Positions 35,003 to 43,727 of a stretch of DNA of 64,000 nucleotides are shown here, one piece after another (the stretch's first letter is position 1; each line of letters opens with the position of its first letter). Below the pieces are notes generated by a model, which worked only from the letters and a program-made list of their open reading frames with translations, searched no databases and was not told where the DNA came from. This DNA comes from Embleya hyalina. Lineage in GTDB: Bacteria; Actinomycetota; Actinomycetes; Streptomycetales; Streptomycetaceae. The stretch spans positions 109,904 through 173,903 of the forward strand of contig NZ_BIFH01000034.1 in the NCBI RefSeq assembly GCF_003967355.1. Reading direction: 5' to 3'. Position numbers and translations under genes: made by a program.

Positions 35003-35149
35003 GTGCACCCCATCATCTCATCCACGCGAAAGCCCCAGCCCGACCCCCGGCCGGATGACCGCCCCGACGGCGGCCAGATCGACATGAACGAGGCGCTGCG
35101 CCGGGTCAAGGCGACCGCCGCTCGCCTCCGGGCGGAGAAGCAGTCGTGA
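35003..35149 (+). CDS. Small hypothetical protein
   Basis: A 48-aa protein from GTG 35003 (MHPIISSTRKPQPDPR...), ending NEALRRVKATAARLRAEKQS, a short amphipathic helix. Its stop overlaps the next GTG, so it is likely translated. Function unknown. Confidence 0.45.
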   Translation: MHPIISSTRKPQPDPRPDDRPDGGQIDMNEALRRVKATAARLRAEKQS

Positions 35150-35259
35150 CCGCCGCTGAGCGCGCCGAACTGATGCGCCGCCTGCGGGACGCGAACCGGC
35201 GGTCCGAGGAGGCCGCACGTCTGGCACAGGAGCTGGGTCGCCCCGACGCCGACTCGTGA
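35146..35259 (+). CDS. Very small helical protein
   Basis: A 37-aa protein beginning VTAAERAELMRRLRDANRRS and ending ELGRPDADS. GTG 35146 overlaps the previous stop (GTGA). It is predicted to be one helix. Its short length makes it uncertain. Confidence 0.4.
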   Translation: MTAAERAELMRRLRDANRRSEEAARLAQELGRPDADS

Positions 35260-35322
35260 CATTGCCCCAGCCCACAGGACACACAACCCGGCCACGCCCT
35301 CCGTGGCCGGAGAGGAGACCGT

Positions 35323-35571
35323 ATGGACTGGCGTCACGTCGCCGCCTGCCGCGACGAGGATCCCGACCTGTTCTTCCCCGTCGGCAACACCGGCCCCGCC
35401 CTGGTCCAGATCGAGGAGGCCAAGGCGGTCTGCCGCCGCTGCCCCGTGATGGAGCACTGCCTGGGCTGGGCCCTCGCGTTCGGTCAGGACGCGGGTGTGT
35501 GGGGCGGGTCGAGCGAGGACGAGCGTCGCGCTCTCAAGCGTCGCGCCGCCCGCAACCGCGCCTCGGCCTGA
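35323..35571 (+). CDS. WhiB-family iron-sulfur regulator
   Basis: An 82-aa WhiB-like protein. The four cluster ligands are Cys9, Cys37, Cys40 and Cys46 (CRRCPVMEHC). The GVWGG turn is at 58-62, followed by the basic C-terminal segment ERRALKRRAARNRASA. WhiB proteins bind a [4Fe-4S] cluster and act with the principal sigma factor. ATG 35323 follows GAGAGGAGACCGT. Mobile actinomycete elements often carry one; a role in timing of transfer or in host development is inference. Confidence 0.93.
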   Translation: MDWRHVAACRDEDPDLFFPVGNTGPALVQIEEAKAVCRRCPVMEHCLGWALAFGQDAGVWGGSSEDERRALKRRAARNRASA

Positions 35572-35761
35572 TCGTTCGCGCGGCGGTGAACCGGCCCGGG
35601 GCAAAACCGCCTCGGCCGGGCGGGCTGACCCGGCCGACACCGTCGCGCCCCACCGACAACCGCCCGAGAAGGGCACTCCGCCGACGAACGCCGCGGGCCG
35701 ATGCCCCAAGCAACGGCCCACGGCTCGGCACCCCCTGCAGGACAGACCTGAGGAGATCACC

Positions 35762-36067
35762 GTGGACACCAGCATGCCCGGGCCGGACGCCCGGCACATC
35801 AACCCCCGATCCACCGTCACCAGCCGAGCTGCGATGGCCGCCCGCCTCGACGCGCTCCTCGACATCCCGATCGAGCTGTTCGACGGCATGCCCGGCACAA
35901 CCACCGCCCGGGCCCGCGACTTGCTCGACATCGACCCCTACATCGCCATCCGCGCCCGTGCCCTGATGAACACCGTCATGCACGGCCGCACCCGCGACAC
36001 GGACACGATCCTGCTCGTCGTCGCCTCCCCCGAACTGACAACCGAGCACATGGACCGCGTCGCCTGA
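35762..36067 (+). CDS. Hypothetical protein
   Basis: A 101-aa protein from GTG 35762 after GAGGAGATCACC. It contains RLDALLDIPIELFDGMPGTT, then ARDLLDIDPYIAIRARALMN, and ends in ILLVVASPELTTEHMDRVA. Not recognised. It lies between WhiB and NUDIX genes in the same direction. Confidence 0.5.
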   Translation: MDTSMPGPDARHINPRSTVTSRAAMAARLDALLDIPIELFDGMPGTTTARARDLLDIDPYIAIRARALMNTVMHGRTRDTDTILLVVASPELTTEHMDRVA

Positions 36068-36261
36068 ACACACCACGCACCCCCATCGGCCCCCGGCCGA
36101 CGGCTGCCCATACCGCTGCGACCCCACCATGCCGGGGTCGCAGCGGTATGGAGAGTCGGAACACGCAAGCCCGCCGGGCCGCCTGCGGAACGACCGGCTC
36201 CTCCAACCGATTTCGATCTCGTCCCGGGGCCGCCGCGCGGTTCCGACCAGGGAGGAACGCG

Positions 36262-36699
36262 ATGACCGACGACACGACCGAGCGCATCACCTACACCGCC
36301 GACGTGGTGTGCATCCGCGACGGCCACGTCCTGCTGATCACGCGGGGCTGGCCGCCCCATGAGGGACGGCTCGCGTTGCCGGGTGGGTGGGTGGATCCCG
36401 GCGAGACGAGCCTGTCGGCGGCCGCGCGGGAGTTGTGGGAGGAGACCGGCGTTCGCGTCGACGTGGAGGACCTGGTCCTGGTCGGTGTCTACGACGACCC
36501 CGAGCGCGACCCGCGCGGCCGGTACGTCTCGGCCGCCTACACCGTCACCGTCCCCGCCGACACCACCGCCCGGGCCGGGGACGACGCGGCAGCAGTGCAG
36601 TGGGTCCGGTTCGACCGCCTGCCGCAGGAGTTGGCGTTCGACCACCGCCACATTCTGGACGACGCCTTGAGCGGGCCGCGTTCGGCCGCCCACGCCTGA
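36262..36699 (+). CDS. NUDIX hydrolase (Pif-like position)
   Basis: A 145-aa Nudix protein. The complete Nudix box is GGWVDPGETSLSAAARELWE followed by ETGV, with all catalytic Glu residues. It opens with ITYTADVVCIRDGHVLLITR and ends HRHILDDALSG, typical of ADP-ribose/NDP-sugar type Nudix proteins. ATG 36262 follows GGGAGGAACGCG. In pSAM2 a Nudix protein (Pif) gives immunity against redundant transfer, and the position near regulator and transfer genes is similar; the same role here is inference. A terminator hairpin follows. Confidence 0.88.
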   Translation: MTDDTTERITYTADVVCIRDGHVLLITRGWPPHEGRLALPGGWVDPGETSLSAAARELWEETGVRVDVEDLVLVGVYDDPERDPRGRYVSAAYTVTVPADTTARAGDDAAAVQWVRFDRLPQELAFDHRHILDDALSGPRSAAHA

Positions 36700-36747
36700 C
36701 GATCGGCTTCCCGCAGACGGCCGCAGCCAGCCGATGTGAACAACCAG

Positions 36748-36787
36748 GAGAGTGGCCACCCGAAGCGGGTGGCCACTCTCCCCTTTT
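36748..36787 (+). terminator. Intrinsic terminator between NUDIX and SpdB-like genes
   Basis: A perfect 14-bp stem GAGAGTGGCCACCC / GGGTGGCCACTCTC with loop GAAGC (36748-36780), followed by CCCCTTTT. It separates the regulatory genes from the transfer genes. Confidence 0.75.
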
Positions 36788-36805
36788 AAAGAGGGAGGAC
36801 GGCGC

Positions 36806-38872
36806 ATGGTTGCCCGTCGCGACACGAAGAAGCCCACCGCCGTGCCTCGTTCGCGCATGCACCCCGCCGACGCCCGGCCGCCGGATCGACCCGCCACGGC
36901 CGGCACGGCCGGGGCACCGGCGGGCCGTCCGGCCGAGGTGGCGGCTGGCCCGGATCCGCTCGCCCTGTTGGCGAACGCCCGCGACCGCGCGGCCGACCTG
37001 GTCGACCTGGCTGGCTACCGCGCCGATCGGCTGCTCGCCGAGGCCGAGCAGAACGCCGAGACCACCATGACCGAGGCACGCCACCTGGCCGACGTGGCGC
37101 TGGCCGAGGCGGATCGGACCACGCGCGAGACGGCGGCCGAGGTCGGCGCAGCGCGAGAGCAGGCTGGCGAGATCCTGGCCGCCGCGACCGCCGAGGCGAC
37201 CCGTGTCCGCGAGAGCGCCCAGGCCCAGGCCCGCCAAGTGCTGACCGCCGCCGGAGCCGAGGCCGAACGCCTGATCGCCGACGCCCGCATCCGCGCTGCC
37301 GATGCCGAGAACCGCCACGAGCGGGCCCTGCGCGCCGCGCAACGCATCGGCGACGAAGCCGAGCGCGAGGTGCGGGAGATGCGGGATGCGGCGACGCGGG
37401 CCCGTGTGCTCGTCGACCGGCAGTTGGCGGACGCGCGACTGGTGGTGGATCGCACGCTGGAGGACGGTACGGCGGCGGCGCGGAGCATGCGTGACGATGC
37501 CGCGGCGTACGCGGCGCGGGTACGGGACGAGGCGGAGACGGCCGCAGCCCGGACCCTGGAGGACGCGCGGGAGGCGTGGGCGCGGGCCGAGGAGTCGCGG
37601 CGCGAGCACGCGGAACGCGCCGAGCGCCAGGCCGAGGCGTTGGCGAAGGTGCGCGAGCACGCCGAGCGTGAGGCGGCCCGCCGGGTCGAGCAGGCACTGC
37701 GGTCCGCGAACGCGCAGGCCGAACGCGAACGCGCCGAATCCGTCGGCAGGTCGACCGACGCCGAACGCGCCGCAGCTGCCGATCGTGAGGCGGCGCGGCG
37801 GGCCCGCGCCGACGCCGAGACCGCCCGTGATCGGGTGTTGGAGGGCATCGGCGCCCGGATGGACCGGGTCAAGGCGCTGCGGCGCCTGGACACGACGCTG
37901 TCCGTCGCGCTGGTCGCGGTGGGGCTCGGGGCGCTGGCGTTCACGTGCACGAACGTGACGTTGTTCGCCATCGATCACGGCACCCCGTCGGTGATCGCGT
38001 GGCTGTTGGACCCGGTGGCGTCGATCGCGCTGGTCGCGATCCTGGTCACCGACGGCACGCTGATCCGACACGGTGCCACCGACCGCGCTTCCGGGGCGGC
38101 GACGTTCCTGCGGTTGTTCGCCGGGTTGGCGACGTGGGTGATGAACGTGTGGCAGAGCGTGTGGCCGGACGGCGGGTTCGGGGTGCCGACGCATCCGGAC
38201 CCGGCGGGCATCGTGCTGCACTCGGTGCCGCCGCTGCTGCTGATCGGGTTGGCGGAAGCGGCCACCGTCTACCGCAGGCGGATTGCGGACCTGCTTGCGC
38301 AGGCGACTCGGGAGGTCGCCGACGGCGTGCACACCGCCGTCGCGAGCGCGCTTCCCGGCGCGCTTCCCGAAGGTGCCGCGACACCGCTTCCCGGGCACGT
38401 GTCGAAGCCGCTTCCCACACCCGCCGCCGACCCGCTTCCCGCACGCGGCGGCGCTCCGCTCACCACGGGCGGCGAAACGCCGTTCGACCCGCGCGGGAAG
38501 CGCCCGGGAAGCGCCGCCGAAAGCACCTCGGGAAGCGGCCGTGGAACCGCCACGAGAAGCGGCGCGGAAGCGGGCCCGGCGCGGCGGCGGGGAGCAGGCC
38601 GGGAAGCGACACCGGCGGGTCGTCGGGAAGCGGTCGGGAAGCGCGCTTCCACGACTCCCGTGAACGGAACCGGGAAGCGCACGGCGGAGACCGGGGAGCG
38701 CACCCACGAGGAACTCGTGAGCGCGGCCGTCGATCTCCTGGTCCGGGAGAAGGGCCGCCTGCCGCTGCGGGAAGCGCCCGCCCTCCTCGGCGTCCGCTAC
38801 GACCGGGCCAAGGCCGCCGTCGAGGACGCACGAACCCGACTGGCCGAGGCGGGTATCGACCCGGCCGCCTGA
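36806..38872 (+). CDS. Coiled-coil SpdB-like membrane protein with DUF2637 domain
   Basis: A 688-aa protein. Residues ~45-345 are a very long Ala/Glu/Arg coiled coil (for example EAEQNAETTMTEARHLADVA, ADARIRAADAENRHERALRA). At ~360-500 come the DUF2637 transmembrane helices (TLSVALVAVGLGALAFTCTN, VIAWLLDPVASIALVAILVT). A Pro-rich linker with repeated LPG/PLP units follows, and the last ~70 residues look like a winged helix (EELVSAAVDLLVREKGRLPL). DUF2637 proteins are the SpdB-type spread proteins of Streptomyces conjugative elements, which help intramycelial plasmid movement. ATG 36806 follows GAGGGAGGAC; the longer GTG 36752 start lies inside the terminator hairpin. Confidence 0.8.
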   Translation: MVARRDTKKPTAVPRSRMHPADARPPDRPATAGTAGAPAGRPAEVAAGPDPLALLANARDRAADLVDLAGYRADRLLAEAEQNAETTMTEARHLADVALAEADRTTRETAAEVGAAREQAGEILAAATAEATRVRESAQAQARQVLTAAGAEAERLIADARIRAADAENRHERALRAAQRIGDEAEREVREMRDAATRARVLVDRQLADARLVVDRTLEDGTAAARSMRDDAAAYAARVRDEAETAAARTLEDAREAWARAEESRREHAERAERQAEALAKVREHAEREAARRVEQALRSANAQAERERAESVGRSTDAERAAAADREAARRARADAETARDRVLEGIGARMDRVKALRRLDTTLSVALVAVGLGALAFTCTNVTLFAIDHGTPSVIAWLLDPVASIALVAILVTDGTLIRHGATDRASGAATFLRLFAGLATWVMNVWQSVWPDGGFGVPTHPDPAGIVLHSVPPLLLIGLAEAATVYRRRIADLLAQATREVADGVHTAVASALPGALPEGAATPLPGHVSKPLPTPAADPLPARGGAPLTTGGETPFDPRGKRPGSAAESTSGSGRGTATRSGAEAGPARRRGAGREATPAGRREAVGKRASTTPVNGTGKRTAETGERTHEELVSAAVDLLVREKGRLPLREAPALLGVRYDRAKAAVEDARTRLAEAGIDPAA

Positions 38873-39025
38873 ACCACCACCGGTGGTCGACTGCTTTGCC
38901 GGTCGTTCCGGACGCCCCCGCGCCCGAGACGACCGGCATGGACGCCGACGACACCCGTTCCCACACCGCACCCGCGCCTGCCGTGTGCCGGTTTGCCCGC
39001 GTGCATCGAGAAAAGGACCCTCGAC

Positions 39026-39490
39026 ATGGCTGACGAACAGCCCTACTGGACCTCCGATCAGCTGCTGAACCCGGAGGCGATGCGGGTCTACACCGAGCAG
39101 ATCCGCGCGATTTTCCGCGACCACAAAGCCGAGTTCCGCAACCTCGGCGACGAGGTCTTCGGCGACTTGGTCGCCGACCCGATGCCCGAGGACAACCCGG
39201 CGCAGGCCCGGCTCCATGCCTGGCAGGTGGCCCGGATCCTGCGCCGAATGGAGCGCCACACCCAGGCGGTCGTGGCGCTCGCGAGGCAGCTGGACGCCAC
39301 CTATCAGCGGGTGTACGTCGAACTGCCGCGCAAGCGCCAGGCGAAGGCGGCGCAGCGGGCGGCGGCGAAGGAGTTGCACGCCGAACGGCGGGCGCGGCAG
39401 GCGGTTCCGCAGGCGCGTCCGGGGCGGGAGGAACTCGTTTCCCCGGATGCCGAGGTGCCCGCGTTCGATCTGTTCCGGGGGTCGAGGTGA
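39026..39490 (+). CDS. Hypothetical conjugative-element protein
   Basis: A 154-aa protein beginning MADEQPYWTSDQLLNPEAMR, with HAWQVARILRRMERHTQAVV in the middle and a basic helical region (KRQAKAAQRAAAKELHAERR). ATG 39026 follows AAAAGGACCCTCGAC. The stop overlaps the next GTG. I do not recognise a functional family; it belongs to the transfer operon by position. Confidence 0.55.
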   Translation: MADEQPYWTSDQLLNPEAMRVYTEQIRAIFRDHKAEFRNLGDEVFGDLVADPMPEDNPAQARLHAWQVARILRRMERHTQAVVALARQLDATYQRVYVELPRKRQAKAAQRAAAKELHAERRARQAVPQARPGREELVSPDAEVPAFDLFRGSR

Positions 39491-39696
39491 GCCGGTCGGA
39501 CGAGGAGATGCGGCTGCGCAGGGCCAGGCATTGGAACGGTCGGCAGAAGGCTGCGACGAGTGATCGCGAGCTCGCGGACGTGATGGTCGACCGTGCGAAA
39601 TCCGCCGCCGTGAAGGCCGAGAGACGCGGCGACAAACAGGCCTGGTACTCGCTCGCGCAGACCCTCGACGCCTGGTGTCGCGAACACGAGGCGTGA
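39487..39696 (+). CDS. Small hypothetical protein
   Basis: A 69-aa protein from GTG 39487, overlapping the preceding stop. It reads MSRSDEEMRLRRARHWNGRQ, then KAATSDRELADVMVDRAKSA and ends AWYSLAQTLDAWCREHEA. It is mostly helical and charged. Translational coupling supports it. Confidence 0.5.
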   Translation: MSRSDEEMRLRRARHWNGRQKAATSDRELADVMVDRAKSAAVKAERRGDKQAWYSLAQTLDAWCREHEA

Positions 39697-39830
39697 CGGG
39701 CGAACGTCAACGACAACGTCAATCCCCACGCCCCGGCTCTGCTTTCCCGGGGTCCAACCTGCGCGTGCGTCGTGCGCGCGCGAGGCTCCCACGTTCGGTC
39801 ACTGTCCGTCAACTCCGAGAGGAGGGTGAA

Positions 39831-42452
39831 ATGAGCGACTCCGACGGCGGCAACGGCCCTTCCGGCACGCCCGGCGGTGTTCCCAACAATGTCGTCGAGT
39901 TCCCGAGGGTCGGGTTTCGCCCGTCGATCGACGCACCCCCGAACGCGCCGTCCGAACCCGCCGATCCCCCGGCCGCCGAAGGCTCCGAACCGGCGGGTCG
40001 GGTGTGGCCGACGCCGCGTGGCCGGGGCCGGTTGATGCGCCCGCCCGCCGTGTTGCCCACGCCCTTGTCCACCCCCGCAAGGCCGGCCGATGCCCCGGTC
40101 GGCGAGGCCACCGAACCTGCCGGCCATCCGGAGACGGCGGACGCGCCGGGACGCGATCTGGCGGCGATGTCGATGGTCTCGGTGGCCGGGGTCTCGGTCG
40201 CCGCGCTGCGCGGCACCCACCACCTCGCCGGCTGGCTCCAGGCCAAGCACAGCGAACGCCGCGAGGCCAAGACCGACAAGACCAACGCGAAGAACGGCGA
40301 GCAGGGCGCCAAGTCGAAGCGGAAGGCGCTGGCGTCGTTGGCGTCCAAGTTCGAACGCGGCACCGGTACCGGCGTCGGTGGTGGTGGTTCGGTGCGGCGG
40401 TCGTCGGGCGCGGGCAGTGGTGCGTCGTCCCCGCGATCGGGTGTCCCGGGTTCGGGAAGCGGGTTTGCGGGGCGGGGTACCGCGGGCGCGTCGGGGGCCG
40501 GGGGCAAGAGCCCGAGGAAGCGCGGCGGATCGTCCGGCGCGGGGTCGAAGTCGGCCGGCTCGTCCCGGTCCGGGTCGGGGCGTACCCCCAACTCCCGGTC
40601 CGGTGGTGGTGGTCAAGCCTCTGCTCCCAAGGCCGCCGGTGGCGGCGGTGGCAGGTCCGGCCCGGGACCGGGGAAGTCGGGTGGTACCGGCGGCTCGTCG
40701 GGTGGCCGCGGATCCGGTCCGCGTGCCGCCCTCGGCGGCCTGGCCCGTGGGGCCAAGGCCCTCAAGTCCTCCTCCGGCAAGGCCGCGTCGGGCAAGGACG
40801 CCGCGAACGGCGGGGCTGGCAAGTCGGATTCGGCCGGCCCCGGGAATCGGGGCGGCGGACGCCGCCGGGGCCGTGCCCGACCGAAGCCCCCGTCGCGGAA
40901 GACCCGGGTCGCCGGCGCCGCCACGCGGCGCCGGGATCGCTCCGATGCGGACCGGGCGGGCACCGAAGGACGCAAGGGGGCCGAGGGTTCGAAGAGGAGG
41001 GTCTCGCCTCGGTCGTCCGCCCCCGGGTCCGGTGCCCGCTCCCGCGACGGGTCCGACGAGCGCGGGCGCAACGCCCCCAAGGGATCGCCCCGCGCGAGGA
41101 AGGCGGCGGACGCGCGCCGGGAACGCGCGGCCAGGCGACACAGGGGTCGGACCGGCGGCCTGGCACCGGAGAGCAGGTACCGCAGGCGGCTGGGCGTCCC
41201 CGAAGGCGAAGGAGCCTCCAATCCCCCGAAGGGGTCGCGCAGGTGGCGTTGTGCGCGGGGCCGAACCTGGTTGCGCACGCGGCCGATTCCGACCGTGTGG
41301 AAAGCCGCCCGCACAGCCCGGATGGCGGACCGCGACGGCGCGCCGCGCGGGTTGTCCCGGTGGGCGCGGATCAAGGCCCGCGGACGGGCCCTGCGCGCCC
41401 GTCCGCCGGTCGTGATCGTGGTCGTCGCCGGCGATGCCGAGGACACGACGACGGGAAACGCCCGGAAGAGTACGCCGAACACGGCGAGGAATCGGGTCTT
41501 CGACCGGTCGACCAAGTACGAGGCGGCCCAGGCACACACCCCGAAGTACACAATCTCCGGGAACACGTCGCCCCGAACCACGCCGCCACCGCCGCCGCGT
41601 GTGGATCCGGGGCTGGTGCCGCCGAGGACGCAGCGTCCGCCGAGGCGGCAGCCCGTGAAGGCGAAGACCACCGAACCCCCCAAGCCCTCACGGGTCGAAC
41701 AGCCACCCGGCACACCGGTGCCCGAGTATTCGTACGAGCGGCGCGAGAACCTCCAGCGCGACACCCTGCGCAACGGAGCGGAACAGTCGAAGAGCCCGAC
41801 ACAGTCGGCTCCCACCGGCTCGACCTCGATCGACCCCACCGCTCCCGAGTCCGCCGTGGCCGGTGGGTTTCCCGTCCGTGCGCGGCGGGTTCGGCCGGTG
41901 GTGCCGCCGCTGCTGCGCCTGCGGCACTACTACGACTACCGGCTGGAACGCGAGCCGGACCCCACCCCTCCCCCGCCTCCACGGCCCGTCCGGGCGGCGA
42001 TCACCGCCGGGCCGGTCACGAAGGGAACCCGCATGCCCGCACCCGCACACCGCCGTGCCGCCCTCGCCCCTGCGGGCGCCGACACGGACCTGACCATCTA
42101 CGACCTGATCGACGCCGACCGCGACACCGCGAGCGAGATCCTCGACCGCGTCGACGAAGCCCGCAAGGTCGCCGCGTGGGCGGCCGCGCTGCAGGACCGC
42201 CTGGACCAGCTCAAGGCCAACGTCGCCCAGTTGAAGATCCCCGGATCCCTGAGCGGCAACGTCGTTCGCCTGCTGGAGCAGGCCGAGTCGCTGAAGTCCG
42301 CCGCCGACGACCTGGTCGCCGCGCTGCCCCGCGCGTCCGAGGCGATCGCCACCGCGGCCGCCAACGCCTCCGCCCGTCACCGCAATCCGGCCGACCGCGC
42401 CCGCGACCTCGGACACCGCGCCCCCGCCGAAGCCGTCTACCACAAGGGATAG
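39831..42452 (+). CDS. Large low-complexity protein of the transfer operon
   Basis: An 873-aa protein from ATG 39831 behind GAGAGGAGGG. The first 110 residues are Pro/Ala-rich (VEFPRVGFRPSIDAPPNAPS). Residues ~110-180 contain LAAMSMVSVAGVSVAALRGT and a Lys/Glu stretch. Residues ~180-540 are Gly/Ser/Arg low complexity. A basic segment and RLRHYYDYRLEREPDPTPPP follow. The last ~139 residues, after an in-frame ATG at 42033 preceded by AAGGGAA, look like a separate folded coiled-coil unit (DRLDQLKANVAQLKIPGSLS). It may be one fusion protein or have an internal start. Function unknown. Confidence 0.6.
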   Translation: MSDSDGGNGPSGTPGGVPNNVVEFPRVGFRPSIDAPPNAPSEPADPPAAEGSEPAGRVWPTPRGRGRLMRPPAVLPTPLSTPARPADAPVGEATEPAGHPETADAPGRDLAAMSMVSVAGVSVAALRGTHHLAGWLQAKHSERREAKTDKTNAKNGEQGAKSKRKALASLASKFERGTGTGVGGGGSVRRSSGAGSGASSPRSGVPGSGSGFAGRGTAGASGAGGKSPRKRGGSSGAGSKSAGSSRSGSGRTPNSRSGGGGQASAPKAAGGGGGRSGPGPGKSGGTGGSSGGRGSGPRAALGGLARGAKALKSSSGKAASGKDAANGGAGKSDSAGPGNRGGGRRRGRARPKPPSRKTRVAGAATRRRDRSDADRAGTEGRKGAEGSKRRVSPRSSAPGSGARSRDGSDERGRNAPKGSPRARKAADARRERAARRHRGRTGGLAPESRYRRRLGVPEGEGASNPPKGSRRWRCARGRTWLRTRPIPTVWKAARTARMADRDGAPRGLSRWARIKARGRALRARPPVVIVVVAGDAEDTTTGNARKSTPNTARNRVFDRSTKYEAAQAHTPKYTISGNTSPRTTPPPPPRVDPGLVPPRTQRPPRRQPVKAKTTEPPKPSRVEQPPGTPVPEYSYERRENLQRDTLRNGAEQSKSPTQSAPTGSTSIDPTAPESAVAGGFPVRARRVRPVVPPLLRLRHYYDYRLEREPDPTPPPPPRPVRAAITAGPVTKGTRMPAPAHRRAALAPAGADTDLTIYDLIDADRDTASEILDRVDEARKVAAWAAALQDRLDQLKANVAQLKIPGSLSGNVVRLLEQAESLKSAADDLVAALPRASEAIATAAANASARHRNPADRARDLGHRAPAEAVYHKG

Positions 42453-42455
42453 CCC

Positions 42456-42875
42456 ATGTCGTCCGAACTCGTTCCCGTCACCGCCGCGGTCGTCGCCCCC
42501 ACCGGCGACGGCGCCCACCACGACGACGTCGTGCGCCAACTCGAAGACGCCGCCGCCGGAATGCGCCTGCTGTCCGAGGCGATCACGACCACCTTCGCCG
42601 GCATCGACGACGCGGCGTCGAGCGTGTACCAACTCGCCGAGACCGCCGCCGCCCTCAACGTGGACACCTCCACCCTGGCCGACCACCGCGACGCCGCCGC
42701 CGTCATGCGCGCCGCCCACGGCCAGGCCGACCACCTCGCCTCCAAAGCCCAGGACATGGCGGTCCTGTTCGCCCGGACCGCCGACGAGCACAGCGCCGAC
42801 TACGGCCCCGTCGACGAGGCCGTCAAGGCCATGCCCGTGCCCATGGCCGACCGGTCCTTCTACGCCAACCGCTGA
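42456..42875 (+). CDS. Small helical protein of the transfer operon
   Basis: A 139-aa protein from ATG 42456, three bases after the previous stop. It is largely helical: DVVRQLEDAAAGMRLLSEAI, DDAASSVYQLAETAAALNVD and HGQADHLASKAQDMAVLFAR. The length and heptad-like pattern resemble small accessory/WXG-like helical proteins, but no WXG motif is seen. Function unknown. Confidence 0.6.
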   Translation: MSSELVPVTAAVVAPTGDGAHHDDVVRQLEDAAAGMRLLSEAITTTFAGIDDAASSVYQLAETAAALNVDTSTLADHRDAAAVMRAAHGQADHLASKAQDMAVLFARTADEHSADYGPVDEAVKAMPVPMADRSFYANR

Positions 42876-42914
42876 CCCGACCGACCGACGACAGCAAGGA
42901 AGAGAGCCCCCGCC

Positions 42915-43727
42915 GTGTTCAAGCACGCGTTCGCCCGGGCCCGCGACACGGCGGGCCGGGCCGGCACCCTGGCCGGCGCCGCCATCCTCACCGCCTCCAC
43001 CCTCGACGCCCAGGCCGCCCTCTACGGGGCGCCCGCAGCCCTCGGCGTCGCGGCGCTGGGGGCGCTGACCCTGCGCCCCTGGCGCGAGAGCGTCCCCGCC
43101 GAGATCACCGTCCTGTACATGACGCCCGCCACGCTCCTGCTGATCGAGGCCGGGACGTTCCGGCTGATCCCCGGAACCCACTGGGGCGAGGCCCTGTTCG
43201 CCGCGATCTGGGCCAGCGCGACCTGGTGGGTCCGCCCGTCCCTGGTCGCCCACGCCCTGGCCGACATCGACCCGCCCACCACCGCATCCACCAAGGCCGA
43301 ACAGGCCTGCGTCGCCCTCGAACTCGCCGCCACCCCCGCCGAGCGTCTCGTCGCCTGGTGGGCCGCGGCCGTCGCCTGCGACGGCGGCGCGGCGCCGGGC
43401 ACCCACCTCGAATACCCCGAGGTCGACGGACCCTGCGACTTCGCGGCCGAGATCGTCGCGGACGTGCGCGGCGTGCCCGTCCCCGACATCCCGCTCGCGA
43501 AGCTCTCCGCGCTCACCGACATCCCGCTCGACCTGATCACCGTCGGCCCGGTCCCCGGCTGCGGCGCCGGCCGCAAACATCTCACCGTCGGCACCCGCCG
43601 CCGCGAGCAGGACGACGACATCCAGGCCCGGTGGGAACGCCAGGTCGCGTCCAAGGCCATGCCCGGCTCGGTCATCACCCACATCCGCTACGGCTCCACC
43701 AAACACACGGGAGAGATCGCGTCGTGA
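42915..43727 (+). CDS. Membrane protein preceding the TraB-like translocase
   Basis: A 270-aa protein from GTG 42915. Hydrophobic segments lie at residues ~17-60 (GTLAGAAILTASTLDAQAAL, APAALGVAALGALTL) and ~65-115 (TPATLLLIEAGTFRLIP, ALFAAIWASATWWV). The cytoplasmic-looking C-terminal part ends GSVITHIRYGSTKHTGEIAS. Its stop overlaps the GTG of the translocase gene, which suggests the two proteins act together at the membrane, perhaps as N-terminal membrane anchor and motor. No named family recognised. Confidence 0.6.
   Translation: MFKHAFARARDTAGRAGTLAGAAILTASTLDAQAALYGAPAALGVAALGALTLRPWRESVPAEITVLYMTPATLLLIEAGTFRLIPGTHWGEALFAAIWASATWWVRPSLVAHALADIDPPTTASTKAEQACVALELAATPAERLVAWWAAAVACDGGAAPGTHLEYPEVDGPCDFAAEIVADVRGVPVPDIPLAKLSALTDIPLDLITVGPVPGCGAGRKHLTVGTRRREQDDDIQARWERQVASKAMPGSVITHIRYGSTKHTGEIAS

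Noticed and set aside
36748..36780. GTG 36752 as the start of the SpdB-like protein
   Set aside because: It lies in a perfect terminator stem, while ATG 36806 has a strong ribosome-binding site.
38460..41537. 1025-aa minus-strand frame opposite the SpdB-like and low-complexity genes
   Set aside because: High-GC antisense shadow; the plus strand has ribosome-binding sites, coupled starts and domain matches.
42130..42160. Self-target of the array 11 spacer at 26206
   Set aside because: Shares only about 15 bases (GCGAGATCCTCGACC) with the low-complexity gene; the rest does not match.
40004..43723. N-terminal extension making a 1744-aa TraB-like protein
   Set aside because: The extra part is out of frame with three coherent upstream genes, and the GTG at 43724 overlaps the stop of the preceding gene as usual for this operon.
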